A program made the position numbers and the translations under genes. Below the pieces are notes generated by a model, which was not told the DNA's origin, did not search any database, and saw nothing but the letters and a program-made list of their open reading frames with translations. A stretch of 37,700 bases of DNA. Source: an uncultured Bacteroidales bacterium. Its GTDB lineage: Bacteria > Bacteroidota > Bacteroidia > Bacteroidales > FEN-979. This document shows, in pieces, positions 26,689-35,663 of the stretch; positions within the stretch are counted from its first letter, which is position 1; each line of letters opens with the position of its first letter. The stretch covers positions 1 to 37,700 of the forward strand of contig CAIYUC010000195.1 of assembly GCA_903929315.1 (NCBI GenBank), in the 5' to 3' direction.

Positions 26689-27450
26689 TTATTTTCTTAT
26701 GGTCTGGTCATCAAACCAATATCCTGGGCGATTATAATGTCGATGCAGCTTGGTCTCATAATCCCGGGTCAGCAGAGATTCCTCCGAATATTCCGGTGAC
26801 TGTTTAATGCTTTCCCGGGAAAGACTGATGAAGACTTTCAACTCGTGCCAACTAATACGCTCAATCCATAAAGGTGAAACCAAGACTTTTTTTCCCGGCC
26901 ACCAGTTCCGCGTATCGATGATTAAGTAACGAATCGCCCAACTCTCGTCATCGATGATAAAATCCTCGACATGGCCAATTTCACCATCTTTGGCCTGGAT
27001 GTTATGGCCAGTCACAGCGTTAGTGCTGCGCAGGTGGGGATCCCATGCTTTCTCACTCTGTTTGGATTCTTTCCATTTATCGCGGTCACGCACAATGTAG
27101 GGATAAGATCCCCACATATTTGGGCCGCCCCAATATGCAGGCCATCCATAATACCCGTAATAGGCCTCCTCGTATTGTCGCGAGACTGGCTTGTCACTGT
27201 CCAAGGAGGGACTGTCTTCAATCTGCTTTTTAGTAAGATCGATGTCAATGAATTCCGAATCTTTATTCACAGCGATCAACGCATGCGGAGAGATCAACAC
27301 ACTCCTGTCAATAAGCCAGTTTTCAGTATCGGCAACCAGATAGCGAATCGCCCAGTACTGGTCATCGAAGTAAAACTCTTTGACCTTCCATATTTCCCCG
27401 TCAAGGGCATTCAATTTGTAACCCTTTAGTGTTTTTGCTTTGATTAACAT
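26689..27450 (-). CDS. Double PRC-barrel protein
   Basis: This 253-aa protein has two PRC-barrel repeats. The first (about 1-75) has [32 protein letters not shown], and the second (about 140-215) has [33 protein letters not shown]. They are joined by a Tyr/Gly/Pro-rich linker ([15 protein letters not shown]). PRC-barrels bind proteins or RNA surfaces and are common in stress clusters; the partner is not known. The start overlaps the acetate kinase gene by 7 nt, and AAAGGA lies upstream. It is 4 nt from the phosphoketolase gene, so the three genes are one unit. Confidence 0.85.
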   Translation of the reverse strand: MLIKAKTLKGYKLNALDGEIWKVKEFYFDDQYWAIRYLVADTENWLIDRSVLISPHALIAVNKDSEFIDIDLTKKQIEDSPSLDSDKPVSRQYEEAYYGYYGWPAYWGGPNMWGSYPYIVRDRDKWKESKQSEKAWDPHLRSTNAVTGHNIQAKDGEIGHVEDFIIDDESWAIRYLIIDTRNWWPGKKVLVSPLWIERISWHELKVFISLSRESIKQSPEYSEESLLTRDYETKLHRHYNRPGYWFDDQTIRK

Positions 27451-28679
27451 AATAGTATTCCTTTCTTTTTTTTAGTAAGATTTATCATCTGGCTGACCGT
27501 TTTAGCTATTATCCATTCCTCATCGGTGTGAATGACACGGACAGCTGTTCGTCCAGAATTTGTTGAAATAACTGGAGCATTAGCATTGTTTTTTTTCCCT
27601 TCAATCTCGATTCCGAGAAATTCCAACCCTTCACAAATGCGGGAACGAATGACTGGACAATTTTCACCAATGCCGCCGGCAAAAACCAGGGTGTCAAGTC
27701 CGCCAAGGATTGCGGTGTAAGCTCCTATCCATTTCTTCACCTGATAACAAAATAACGCCACTGCTTCTTCCGCCCGGACGTCACTGGTTTCCTTCGAGAG
27801 CAAATCCCTCATATCGGAAGTGGTTTCAGAAACACCGAGCAAACCGGATTCATGATTTATGAGATTATTGAATTGTTTTGGCGTCAGATCTTCTGTCCGC
27901 ATCATGTACCACGCTACACCCGGATCTAAATCGCCAGGTCTTGTACCCATCATCAACCCTCCGGCAGGCGTAAAGCCCATGGTCGTGTCAATGCTCTTCC
28001 CTTCGAATACGGCAGCCAGACTCGCTCCGTTGCCGAGGTGCGCCAGTATTACACGGCCATGGGCAGTTTTCGAACCTGCAATACGTGCGAGTTCCCCAAT
28101 CAAAAAAGCATAGGACAGGCCGTGGAAACCATATCGCCGGATTCCCATGGTGTCGAAACGGCGGGGAATCGGAAGTAATTTGGCCACCCGGGGCATAGAA
28201 CTATGAAAGGCCGTATCAAAGCAAGCTACCTGAAGCATTTCAGGATAACGTCTCCGTACCTCCTCGATCAGTTCAATCTCAGCAGGCAGATGATCCGTAT
28301 CATAAGGGCTGATGTGGTGTAGTTCATTCAGTAATTCCTCTGTGATGCATTCGGGTTCCGTGTGATTCATGCCGAAAACCACCCTATGCCCGACGCCACC
28401 CATCAAAGAAAAATCAATCTTTTTTTCGAGCCAATCAATCAGGAAATTTGATGCAGACCTGGTATCAGAAGATTCAAGAATGATACTATCTTTCTGGCCA
28501 CCTTTTGAGTAGCTGAATGTTAAATTCGTTCCTGGCAAACCGATCCGGTCAACGCTACCATTAAAACTTTGTTCCAACAATGCGCCTGTCTGATATAATG
28601 CGAACTTTATGCTTGATGAGCCGGCATTGATGGTCAATACGCCAGCATGAGGCGGTTTTCCGGATGACTGGTTTGTCAT
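27444..28679 (-). CDS. ackA: Acetate kinase
   Basis: This 411-aa enzyme makes ATP and acetate from acetyl phosphate. I chose the ATG at 28679 rather than an upstream ATG at 28742 because it has GGAGG at good spacing, overlaps the stop codon of the HAD gene (ATGA), and gives the usual N-terminus (VLTINAGSSSIKF). Other motifs are GHRVVFG, CFDTAFHSSMP, FHGLSYAFL, LAHLGNGASLAAV and VFAGGIGEN. All sections of the fold are present. Being next to phosphoketolase completes an acetyl-phosphate route to ATP. Confidence 0.95.
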   Translation of the reverse strand: MTNQSSGKPPHAGVLTINAGSSSIKFALYQTGALLEQSFNGSVDRIGLPGTNLTFSYSKGGQKDSIILESSDTRSASNFLIDWLEKKIDFSLMGGVGHRVVFGMNHTEPECITEELLNELHHISPYDTDHLPAEIELIEEVRRRYPEMLQVACFDTAFHSSMPRVAKLLPIPRRFDTMGIRRYGFHGLSYAFLIGELARIAGSKTAHGRVILAHLGNGASLAAVFEGKSIDTTMGFTPAGGLMMGTRPGDLDPGVAWYMMRTEDLTPKQFNNLINHESGLLGVSETTSDMRDLLSKETSDVRAEEAVALFCYQVKKWIGAYTAILGGLDTLVFAGGIGENCPVIRSRICEGLEFLGIEIEGKKNNANAPVISTNSGRTAVRVIHTDEEWIIAKTVSQMINLTKKKKGILLC

Positions 28680-29308
28680 TCTGTAACCTCCAATCCAAAC
28701 AAAGTCAGTTTCGAACACGTGGACTTGTAATCCGTGTGACAAATACCTCGAATTCCCAAGCCTTCCGCGATCCGGACGAACATTGGTGTATTTTCGATAT
28801 AGATCACTTTCCTGGCTGGTTCCTGGGAGATGTCCAACGCAAGCCGAAAGATGTCAGCGTCAGGCTTTCGTAAGTGCACAAAACATGAAGAAATAAAAGA
28901 ATCCACAAACTCATCAAGATTAAACTTGTGAATCCGGTGCGAATTCAGCTCCCGTGCTTCATTGCTGACCACGATAATCTTCAATCCATAACGTGTCTTA
29001 AGCCGACGAACTAATTCGATCATTTTGGGATATGGCTTCGATTGGGCGTACATGAATTTCCGAAATTGAGCCGGAGTAAAGGGTCGTTCCTCATAGAACA
29101 CCACCTGGTCCAGGTAATCCTCAATGTTGAGCTTTCCCAACTCGTATGTGTCGAAGACCTGGTTATGCCTGTTTTCCATCTCTTCCGGGTTCAGGTCGAA
29201 CGTCTTGACTGCCAGTTTACGGGACTCTTTACTCCATCCGTCGGTGAGAATTACACCGCCGATATCTAAAAATAATGTTGTGACCGGAAGTGATTTGCCC
29301 TTTTTCAA
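28676..29308 (-). CDS. HAD-superfamily hydrolase, TTG start
   Basis: This 210-aa HAD-IA-like hydrolase has motif I FLDIGGVIL (nucleophile Asp, with Gly in the usual place of the second Asp, as in some YihX-type members), motif II VVSNEA, and a conserved Lys in HLRKPDADIF followed by YIENTPMFVRIAEGLG. The only start giving the full domain is TTG, preceded by AAAGGAAG. The substrate could be a small sugar phosphate, but this is not shown. The 3' end overlaps the acetate kinase start, so the two are translationally coupled. Confidence 0.8.
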   Translation of the reverse strand: MKKGKSLPVTTLFLDIGGVILTDGWSKESRKLAVKTFDLNPEEMENRHNQVFDTYELGKLNIEDYLDQVVFYEERPFTPAQFRKFMYAQSKPYPKMIELVRRLKTRYGLKIIVVSNEARELNSHRIHKFNLDEFVDSFISSCFVHLRKPDADIFRLALDISQEPARKVIYIENTPMFVRIAEGLGIRGICHTDYKSTCSKLTLFGLEVTE

Positions 29309-29327
29309 TGTACCGTTCTTCCTTTTA

Positions 29328-30440
29328 TTATTCTGATGATTTTTTTGTTAAAGCGTCCATCAGTTTGTCGAAGGATTTAATAAATTTTTTGACGCCTTCG
29401 TTTTCCAGTTTTCTGGTAATTTTTTTTATATCTATACCCACTTCAGTCAATTCAGACATCACTAAGGAAGCCTGTTCTACATTGACGTCCAATTGTGGGG
29501 AAGGGTCTCCGTGGTCACGATATGCTACAAGGGTTTCGAGGGGTATGGTATTTACTGTATTTGGTCCGATAAGCGCTTCTACATATTTTATATCACTATA
29601 ATCGGGGTTTTTACGACTGGTACTAGCCCATAGCAGCCTTTGGGGTGAGGCGCCCAGTTCAAGAAAATGTTCACTTTCAAATGTTTCTTTATAAATTTTA
29701 TAGGCAATTTTTGCGCTTGAAATGGCAACCTGTCCGCGTATTTTTGTTGCAAAATGTGCCTGCTCACCGCCTAATGCAACAAATTCCTCTTCTTTAGGAT
29801 CGATCAAAGTATCTATACGACTTAAAAAGAAACTTGCTACAGATACGATATTCTTTACAGGTTTACCATGATCTGTCCGATCCCTGATACCATCAATATA
29901 TGCTTTTATAACCTGCCTGTATCTTGGAATTCCAAATAGTAAGGTAACATTAACATTAATTCCGTTACTGATTAATTGTTGAATAGCCTGTAAACCCTCC
30001 ACTGTAGCGGGGACTTTGATGAGAACATTGGGCTTGTTCAGCGCGATCCACAAGCGGTGGGCTTCCTCAATTGTACCTTTGGTGTCATGCGCCAGATGAG
30101 GGTTGACCTCAAGACTGACATATCCATCTTTACCATCCGTCTTGTCATATACAGTCCTGAATTCGTCAGCAGCATTCTGTACATCGCGTTGGCTGAGCGT
30201 TTCATAAATTGCTTTAATGTCTTTTTTCTTTTTGGCCAGGTCATGAATATCCTTGTCGTAAATCTCGCTTTCCGCTATCGCCTCTTCAAAGATGGATGGG
30301 TTAGAGGTCATCCCTCGTAGTCCATCTTCCCCTATCAAACGTCGAAGCTCACCACTTGCGATCAGATCACGACGGATGTAATCGAGCCAAATTGATTGAC
30401 CGAGCTTTTCCAATGCTTTTAAAGGATTGTCTTTCATCAT
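29328..30440 (-). CDS. tal: Transaldolase, long (actinobacterial-type) form
   Basis: This 370-aa enzyme transfers dihydroxyacetone units between sugar phosphates. LGQSIWLDYIRRDLI, GMTSNPSIFEEAIA, YVSLEVNPHLAHDT and the Schiff-base Lys K142 in NVLIKVPAT identify the tal subfamily. ASTSRKNPDYSDIKYVEALIGPNTVNTIP is also typical. It differs clearly in length and sequence from the second transaldolase at 34649-35632. The start overlaps the RDD gene by 4 nt (ATGA). The leader lacks a Shine-Dalgarno, consistent with coupling. Confidence 0.93.
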   Translation of the reverse strand: MMKDNPLKALEKLGQSIWLDYIRRDLIASGELRRLIGEDGLRGMTSNPSIFEEAIAESEIYDKDIHDLAKKKKDIKAIYETLSQRDVQNAADEFRTVYDKTDGKDGYVSLEVNPHLAHDTKGTIEEAHRLWIALNKPNVLIKVPATVEGLQAIQQLISNGINVNVTLLFGIPRYRQVIKAYIDGIRDRTDHGKPVKNIVSVASFFLSRIDTLIDPKEEEFVALGGEQAHFATKIRGQVAISSAKIAYKIYKETFESEHFLELGASPQRLLWASTSRKNPDYSDIKYVEALIGPNTVNTIPLETLVAYRDHGDPSPQLDVNVEQASLVMSELTEVGIDIKKITRKLENEGVKKFIKSFDKLMDALTKKSSE

Positions 30441-30988
30441 GATTTTATCACATAAGTACCTACTATCAAATCATGCCAGGCTCGTTTTTTAGGGTCGGTT
30501 GTTATATACCATATTCCAAGCCCTATTGGCAAAATTGAAATAATTGTAGTGATACATCTGAAAAATGACCTCAAGACACTTATTCTTTTTCCATACAGGT
30601 CAATGACTTTCAATTTTAATATCATTTTCCCAATGGTAGCCTGATAAACAGATGTTTCAAATACACTATTGTAAAAGATCCATATAATTATAAAAATGAA
30701 AAACCTGTAAGTATTGAAATCATTATTTGTGCGATTGAATTTAAAAAGAAATGTTTCTAAGATCAATAGAGGAATAAATACAATCGTCAAATCAATAAGT
30801 TTAGCAATAGTTCTTTTGCCAAGGCCGGCATATACGACTTTCAGATCAGGTGTATTTCTTAATTTATGCTTAAACCTTTGCAAGACATTTATTCCTTTAG
30901 GTTGTCCAAGAACATCCCGGTTTTCCACGTAAAACGGAGTTGAGATTTGTTCAGGATAGTTTTTTCTTTTCATCAGAAAATATTTCAA
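30437..30988 (-). CDS. RDD-family membrane protein
   Basis: This 183-aa protein has an RDD domain with three to four hydrophobic helices. The family pattern appears as GLGKRTIAKLIDLTIVFIP, IGKMILKLKVIDLYGKRIS and KKRAWHDLIVGTYVI. The N-terminal 50 residues are basic and hydrophilic. A later start at Met6 (30973) is also possible. The role of RDD proteins is mostly unknown; some act in Na+(Li+)/H+ exchange. Confidence 0.8.
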   Translation of the reverse strand: MKYFLMKRKNYPEQISTPFYVENRDVLGQPKGINVLQRFKHKLRNTPDLKVVYAGLGKRTIAKLIDLTIVFIPLLILETFLFKFNRTNNDFNTYRFFIFIIIWIFYNSVFETSVYQATIGKMILKLKVIDLYGKRISVLRSFFRCITTIISILPIGLGIWYITTDPKKRAWHDLIVGTYVIKS

Positions 30989-31009
30989 TACAATATTTGA
31001 AAAACTAAA

Positions 31010-31228
31010 TTACTTCTTCCACCTGGAAACCACAACCCAGATTATGAACCCGATTAAACACACAATACCCAAACCGATCATGATCTGTATCCAGTTAAAA
31101 TTGTTCATCCCCATCGAGTTGTTTCTATGCATCATTCCTTGCTCATTATCACAGGCCACTATTATAAGCGCGAATGCTATAAAACAGAGGACTGTTATGA
31201 TTTTTTTTCCGATTTTCCCTGTAATCAT
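31010..31228 (-). CDS. Small membrane protein or lipoprotein, 72 aa
   Basis: It begins with a signal-like helix (about 10-25) ending LIIVAC, which could be a lipobox. A Met/Asn-rich stretch (GMMHRNNSMGMNNFNW) and a second helix (about 47-68) with a basic C-terminus follow. The Met/His-rich stretch could bind metal. It is 21 nt upstream of the RDD gene and probably the first gene of the long minus-strand series. No family is recognised. Confidence 0.6.
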   Translation of the reverse strand: MITGKIGKKIITVLCFIAFALIIVACDNEQGMMHRNNSMGMNNFNWIQIMIGLGIVCLIGFIIWVVVSRWKK

Positions 31229-31330
31229 GACTTTCTCTCTATCTGATTAAATTATTCGAAACGAGGTTAATTTGATATATTGAATTAAACCTTTATAATT
31301 ATCAATTAACCATTGAAGGGCTGAACATTT

Positions 31331-31819
31331 TCAATGACTATTTGGCCCCATGGAGTTTTTGTAACTATCAAGTATTTGTTTAGCCTTGTTTACCTCATTT
31401 TCATTTCCATGGGCAATTACCTGAAACCCTCTCTCCTCAAGATGTTCACGGTATTTTAAAACAGCGCGGCTTCTGATTACAAGGATGGCTGCAAGAGAAA
31501 TGACACCTCCACCTGCGATGCCAAGGGAAAAACCAGCCATTGCACCCATCAGGGCACCTATTCCGAAAAGAAATCCCAACCCGGGAATTGCAAATAATTT
31601 CACCCCGGAGAGCAGTCCGAGAATAGGTCCGACGATAGCACCGATGATTGCCGGTACATTCTTAATCCCTCTATTGTGCTTAACATGCATAAGGTCGTCT
31701 ATGATCACGGCCTTCCCGATAAGGGAAACCTGTTGGACGGGATATCCGGCGCGTTTTAGCTCCTGGACGGCTTCGATTGCTTTTTCATGGGTATCATATA
31801 CCCCTATAGTGGTATTCAT
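31331..31819 (-). CDS. General stress protein with glycine-zipper region (YflT/DUF1269-like)
   Basis: This 162-aa protein has an N-terminal YflT-like segment (GVYDTHEKAIEAVQELKRAG, QVSLIGK), a hydrophobic Gly-rich centre (about 55-115, with GLGFLFGIGALMGAMAG), and a C-terminal part ending in YREHLEERGFQVIAHGNENEVNKAKQIL. This matches general stress proteins of the GSP17M/YflT type with an inserted glycine zipper. It is probably membrane-associated. The regulon element G (31937-31974) provides its promoter, giving a leader of about 80 nt. An AT-poor inverted repeat (31311-31336) spans the stop codon, without a T-run. Confidence 0.75.
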   Translation of the reverse strand: MNTTIGVYDTHEKAIEAVQELKRAGYPVQQVSLIGKAVIIDDLMHVKHNRGIKNVPAIIGAIVGPILGLLSGVKLFAIPGLGFLFGIGALMGAMAGFSLGIAGGGVISLAAILVIRSRAVLKYREHLEERGFQVIAHGNENEVNKAKQILDSYKNSMGPNSH

Positions 31820-31936
31820 GGCGTGTGGTTTTAAAATTTAAAAAATGATAGACTCTTCAAGATTTAATCATGAAGAACAGGAATCAATGTTATTTACAAT
31901 TATATTACAAAAGTAGGTTCAGTTAAACCTATTAGT

Positions 31937-31974
31937 GTTACACAATATTTGAAATAAATTACATCATTCACACA
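31937..31974 (-). promoter_or_regulatory. 38-bp regulon element, copy G (glycine-zipper stress protein promoter)
   Basis: On the minus strand: TGTGTGAATGATGTAAT, 12 nt, TTGTGTAAC, then 24 nt to TTTTG (31908-31912) within TACTTTTG. It lies 6 nt downstream of the mgtA stop codon. Confidence 0.85.
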
Positions 31975-31980
31975 TTGAAT

Positions 31981-34503
31981 TCAAAATTTAACTTTCCTGT
32001 AAAAAATTGTTTTGGTAATTTCTGCAGCGATAATGTAAACCACCACAATCAGTAATAAAAGCAGATAGGTGGTAAAGCTAAGTGAAGTAAATCCGAACAC
32101 TGTTCCAACCGGTGTGAAGGGTAAAATTAACGTTATAACAGCAATCGACAGCGTTGCCATTAACAGGTATTTCCCCGGTCTGCTCCTGAAAAAGGGCTTC
32201 CTGCTTCGAATAACAAGTACAATGATCGATGCTGAGATAACCGATTCGAGGAACCATCCGGTCCTGAACTGACCCTCATTAACGCGAAGGACGAGCAAAA
32301 GCAGGCCAAAGGTCAGGTAGTCAAACACAGAACTTACCAGACCGAATGTAATCATAAACTTGCGAATGGCCTTGATGTCCCAGCGCCGGGGATAGTCAAT
32401 CATTTGCTTATCCACATTGTCGGTGGCGATGGCCATTTCAGGGAAGTCGGTCATCAGGTTGGTGAGCAGGATCTGCTTGGGCAGCAATGGGAGAAATGGA
32501 ATAAAGAGTGATACTCCTGCCATGCTGAACATATTCCCAAAATTAGCGCTTGTAGCCATAAACACGTACTTCAGCGTATTGGCAAAGGTCGTTCGTCCTT
32601 CGCGCACACCCTCAACCAGAACGCCCAGATCCTTTTCGAGCAAAACGATATCGGCAGCATCCTTGGCGACATCTGCAGCAGTATCCACTGAAATCCCAAC
32701 ATCGGCAGCATGTAGTGCAGAAGCATCATTGATCCCATCGCCCATGTATCCCACTACGTTTCCGGCTTTTCGCAAAGCAAGGATAATTCGTTCTTTCTGA
32801 TTGGGTTCTATTTCGGCAAAAACATCTACCACACCCGCCTGTCTGAGCAGCGCGCCATCGCTCATCTGACGAAGTTCAGGGCCGGTGATGATTTTAGTAT
32901 CGGACAGTCCCATTTTTTTACTTAGGCTGGTTGCAACAAGATGGTTATCGCCAGTTATAATTTTGAGTGAAACACCAAGTTTCTTAAGGCTGGCAATGGT
33001 GTCAATGATATTTGCCTTTGGCGGGTCAAAAAGAGTGAGGAACCCTAAAAACGTCATATCCGCTTCATCGCTTTTGTTTATGAGTGATCCCGATGGCATA
33101 TTTTTGTAAGCAATGCCTAAGGTGCGAAAGCCCTGATTACTGAACTCTGCAAAGTGTTTTTGAATCTGATCCTGCATGGATACAATTTCAACTTTATTTC
33201 CTTCATTAGTTTCCGCAGATGAACATACATCGAGTATATTAGTCAGTGCGCCTTTGGTCACCATCAAATGTGCATTGTCATGCATAACTGCTATACTCAA
33301 ACGTTTTCGAAGAAAATCATAGGGGATTTCATCTTGTTTCCGGTATTCCGACATATCAATCTTACGATAGTTAAGGATTGCTTTATCGATGGGGTTTGTA
33401 AAGCCGGTTTCGTAAAAAGCATTGAGATAAGCGAACAGAAGTACTTTTTCGCTCGCAACTCCATTCACATCGAGTGCAGATTTTACCTGTACGGTTCCTT
33501 CGGTGAGGGTACCGGTTTTATCGGAGCATATTATATTCATGCTACCGAAGTTTTCGATAGAAGCAAGTCGCTTTACGATCACTTTCTTCTGAGCCATCTT
33601 TTTGGCGCCATGTGCAAGGTTGATGCTGATGATCGCAGGTAATAACTGTGGGGTTAACCCAACCGCAAGCGCCAGTGAAAAAAGAAAAGATTCCAGGACA
33701 GGCCGGTGTAAAAAAACATTGATGGCAAATATGATGACCACCAATACCAGCGTGACTTCTCCAAGAAAATACCCGAATCTTCGTATGCCATGTTCAAATT
33801 CGGTTTCCAGGGCTTTAAGTTTAAGCCGCTCCGACACCTTACCAAACTCAGTTTCTTTGCCGGTAAGTGTAACTAATGCCTTTGCATTGCCACTTACAAT
33901 ATGGGTGCCCATCCATAGTGCATTTGTTCGTTTTGCGAGGGCGCTATCGGCAGGTAACACCGAAACAGCTTTTTCAACAGGAAAGGTTTCGCCGGTAAGC
34001 ATAGCTTCATCAACAAAAACATCTTTCGATTCAAGAAGCAGGCAGTCTCCCGGAACAATGTCACCGGCATTCAGGATAACGATATCACCCGGAACAATAT
34101 TTTCTACAGGAATTTCCTGTTGATTCCCATCGCGAAGAACTGCTGCTTTAATTTGTACTATGGCAAGTAATTTCTTTACCGCATTGGATGCACTGTGCTC
34201 CTGCCAAAAACCAAGGAGTCCGCTTATGAGGACGATGGTAAAAATGATTGAAGCATCAACCAGGTTATGCAAAAACAATGATAATCCTGTTGCAAGTATA
34301 AGAATGATAACAATCGGGCTTTTAAACTGGGCAATAAGGAGCGTGAATGCATCCGATCGTTTTTGGGGTTTCAGACGATTTGCGCCATAGCGTGTGAGCC
34401 GCTTTTTGGCTTCATCGTTTGTAAGACCGCTGACCGTTGCCTGAAGCCCTTTAAGTAATTCTGTAGCGGATATACTCCAAAAAGACTGAAGGTCCTGGTC
34501 CAT
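31981..34503 (-). CDS. mgtA: Magnesium-translocating P-type ATPase (P3B)
   Basis: This 840-aa ATPase imports Mg2+. TGET is at 170-173, the phosphorylated Asp is D328 in CSDKTGTLTEGTV, and the hinge is MGDGINDASALHAADVGISVDTAADVAKD. MgtA-type membrane motifs are VGLTPQLLPAII, FMATSANFGNMFSMAG and LTNLMTDFPEMAIATD. The length is somewhat shorter than enteric MgtA (about 900 aa), mainly at the N-terminus. A decayed relative lies at 15158-15455. The -7 candidate is at 34543-34550. The 3' end runs directly into regulon element G. Confidence 0.94.
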   Translation of the reverse strand: MDQDLQSFWSISATELLKGLQATVSGLTNDEAKKRLTRYGANRLKPQKRSDAFTLLIAQFKSPIVIILILATGLSLFLHNLVDASIIFTIVLISGLLGFWQEHSASNAVKKLLAIVQIKAAVLRDGNQQEIPVENIVPGDIVILNAGDIVPGDCLLLESKDVFVDEAMLTGETFPVEKAVSVLPADSALAKRTNALWMGTHIVSGNAKALVTLTGKETEFGKVSERLKLKALETEFEHGIRRFGYFLGEVTLVLVVIIFAINVFLHRPVLESFLFSLALAVGLTPQLLPAIISINLAHGAKKMAQKKVIVKRLASIENFGSMNIICSDKTGTLTEGTVQVKSALDVNGVASEKVLLFAYLNAFYETGFTNPIDKAILNYRKIDMSEYRKQDEIPYDFLRKRLSIAVMHDNAHLMVTKGALTNILDVCSSAETNEGNKVEIVSMQDQIQKHFAEFSNQGFRTLGIAYKNMPSGSLINKSDEADMTFLGFLTLFDPPKANIIDTIASLKKLGVSLKIITGDNHLVATSLSKKMGLSDTKIITGPELRQMSDGALLRQAGVVDVFAEIEPNQKERIILALRKAGNVVGYMGDGINDASALHAADVGISVDTAADVAKDAADIVLLEKDLGVLVEGVREGRTTFANTLKYVFMATSANFGNMFSMAGVSLFIPFLPLLPKQILLTNLMTDFPEMAIATDNVDKQMIDYPRRWDIKAIRKFMITFGLVSSVFDYLTFGLLLLVLRVNEGQFRTGWFLESVISASIIVLVIRSRKPFFRSRPGKYLLMATLSIAVITLILPFTPVGTVFGFTSLSFTTYLLLLLIVVVYIIAAEITKTIFYRKVKF

Positions 34504-34542
34504 GGTTTATTGGTTGGATTGATTTTATAATTCCTGACAGGA

Positions 34543-34550
34543 CAAAGATA
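34543..34550 (-). promoter_or_regulatory. Candidate -7 element of mgtA
   Basis: TATCTTTG on the minus strand is a perfect match to the Bacteroidota -7 pattern TAnnTTTG, 40 nt upstream of the mgtA start codon. No clear -33 TTTG is seen, and the 38-bp regulon element is absent. Confidence 0.5.
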
Positions 34551-34648
34551 AGGGCAAGAATGCTCTGGATGAAATGCATTTAAATATTAATAAGACCCGG
34601 TGTGATTTCCCAAAGACATGGTAACCTTCGTCAATAATGGCGATATTT

Positions 34649-35632
34649 TCAGTTCTTTTTTCCCTGTAATCTTTTTATGATAATGTTTTCAAGTTTTACT
34701 AAATCCTCTGTAAACTTTCTTATTCCCTCTGCCAGCTTCTCTGTGGCCATCGCATCTTCATTCATCATCCAGCGGAATTTTTTTTCGTCCAATTCCATCT
34801 TCTCCATGGTCGATTCTTTTGCCTTTTCAGGAAGCAATTTTCTTTCAAGCATTCCTTCTCCTTGTTCCAAATCAGAGAGAAATTCCGGAGAAATAGTCAT
34901 CAGATCACATCCGGAAAGTTCCATTATCTCTCCAATGTTTCTAAAACTGGCTGCCATGACCTCCGTTTTATAACCAAATTTTTTATAATAATTGTAAATG
35001 TTTTTCACCAACATTACTCCAGGTTCCTCAGCCGGAGAGACATGTTTCCCTCCGTTATTTTTTATATACCAGTCGAGTATTCGCCCAACAAACGGAGAAA
35101 CAAGCTGAACACCGGCTTCTGCGCTGGCAATAGCCTGGGATAATGAAAAAAGCAACGTCATGTTGCAATGTATTCCCTCCTTTGTCAATTGTTCGGCTGC
35201 TTTTATTCCTTCCCAGGTAGAAGCAATTTTAATTAATATTCTTTCGCGATCAATTCCAGCATCTTCGTATAATGAAATAAGTTCCCTGGCCTTTTTCATA
35301 GTTCCTTCGATATCAAAAGAAAGGCGTGCATCTACTTCTGTGGATACTCTTCCAGGAACAATCTTTAATATTTCCAATCCAAAATCAATAATAAGTCTAT
35401 CAAGAGCCAAACTTACCTGGGTTTGTTTATTGGTGGATTGATGTTTTGCAAATGCTATTGCGTCATCTATGAGAGCAGCATATTTTAGATCCTGAGCTGC
35501 AGTATATATGAGTGAAGGATTTGTAGTTGCATCAAGAGGTTTAAACTTCTTCATAGATTCAAAATCCCCGGAATCAGCAACTACTTTTGTTTGTGCTTTA
35601 AGTTGATCTAAAAGGTTCATGTTCATAAGCAT
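34649..35632 (-). CDS. tal: Transaldolase, TalB-type
   Basis: This 327-aa enzyme belongs to the classical TalA/TalB subfamily. The N-terminus has KFKPLDATTNPSLI, followed by VSTEVDARLSFD, the Schiff-base Lys K135 in RILIKIASTWEGI, CNMTLLFSLSQAIAS, SPFVGRILDW and ASFRNIGEIMELSGCDLMTISP. The length fits the family. Starts at Met3 or Met5 are possible. It is the second transaldolase of the window, from another subfamily, and lies 31 nt downstream of the glycosyltransferase gene. Confidence 0.94.
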   Translation of the reverse strand: MLMNMNLLDQLKAQTKVVADSGDFESMKKFKPLDATTNPSLIYTAAQDLKYAALIDDAIAFAKHQSTNKQTQVSLALDRLIIDFGLEILKIVPGRVSTEVDARLSFDIEGTMKKARELISLYEDAGIDRERILIKIASTWEGIKAAEQLTKEGIHCNMTLLFSLSQAIASAEAGVQLVSPFVGRILDWYIKNNGGKHVSPAEEPGVMLVKNIYNYYKKFGYKTEVMAASFRNIGEIMELSGCDLMTISPEFLSDLEQGEGMLERKLLPEKAKESTMEKMELDEKKFRWMMNEDAMATEKLAEGIRKFTEDLVKLENIIIKRLQGKKN

Positions 35633-35663
35633 AAATTGGTGCTTTTCCGGAAGATTTTACGTA

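Noticed and set aside
31311-31336. CATTGAA/TTCAATG inverted repeat around the stop of the glycine-zipper gene
   Set aside because: The 7-bp stem has a 12-nt loop and no T-run; too weak to call a terminator.
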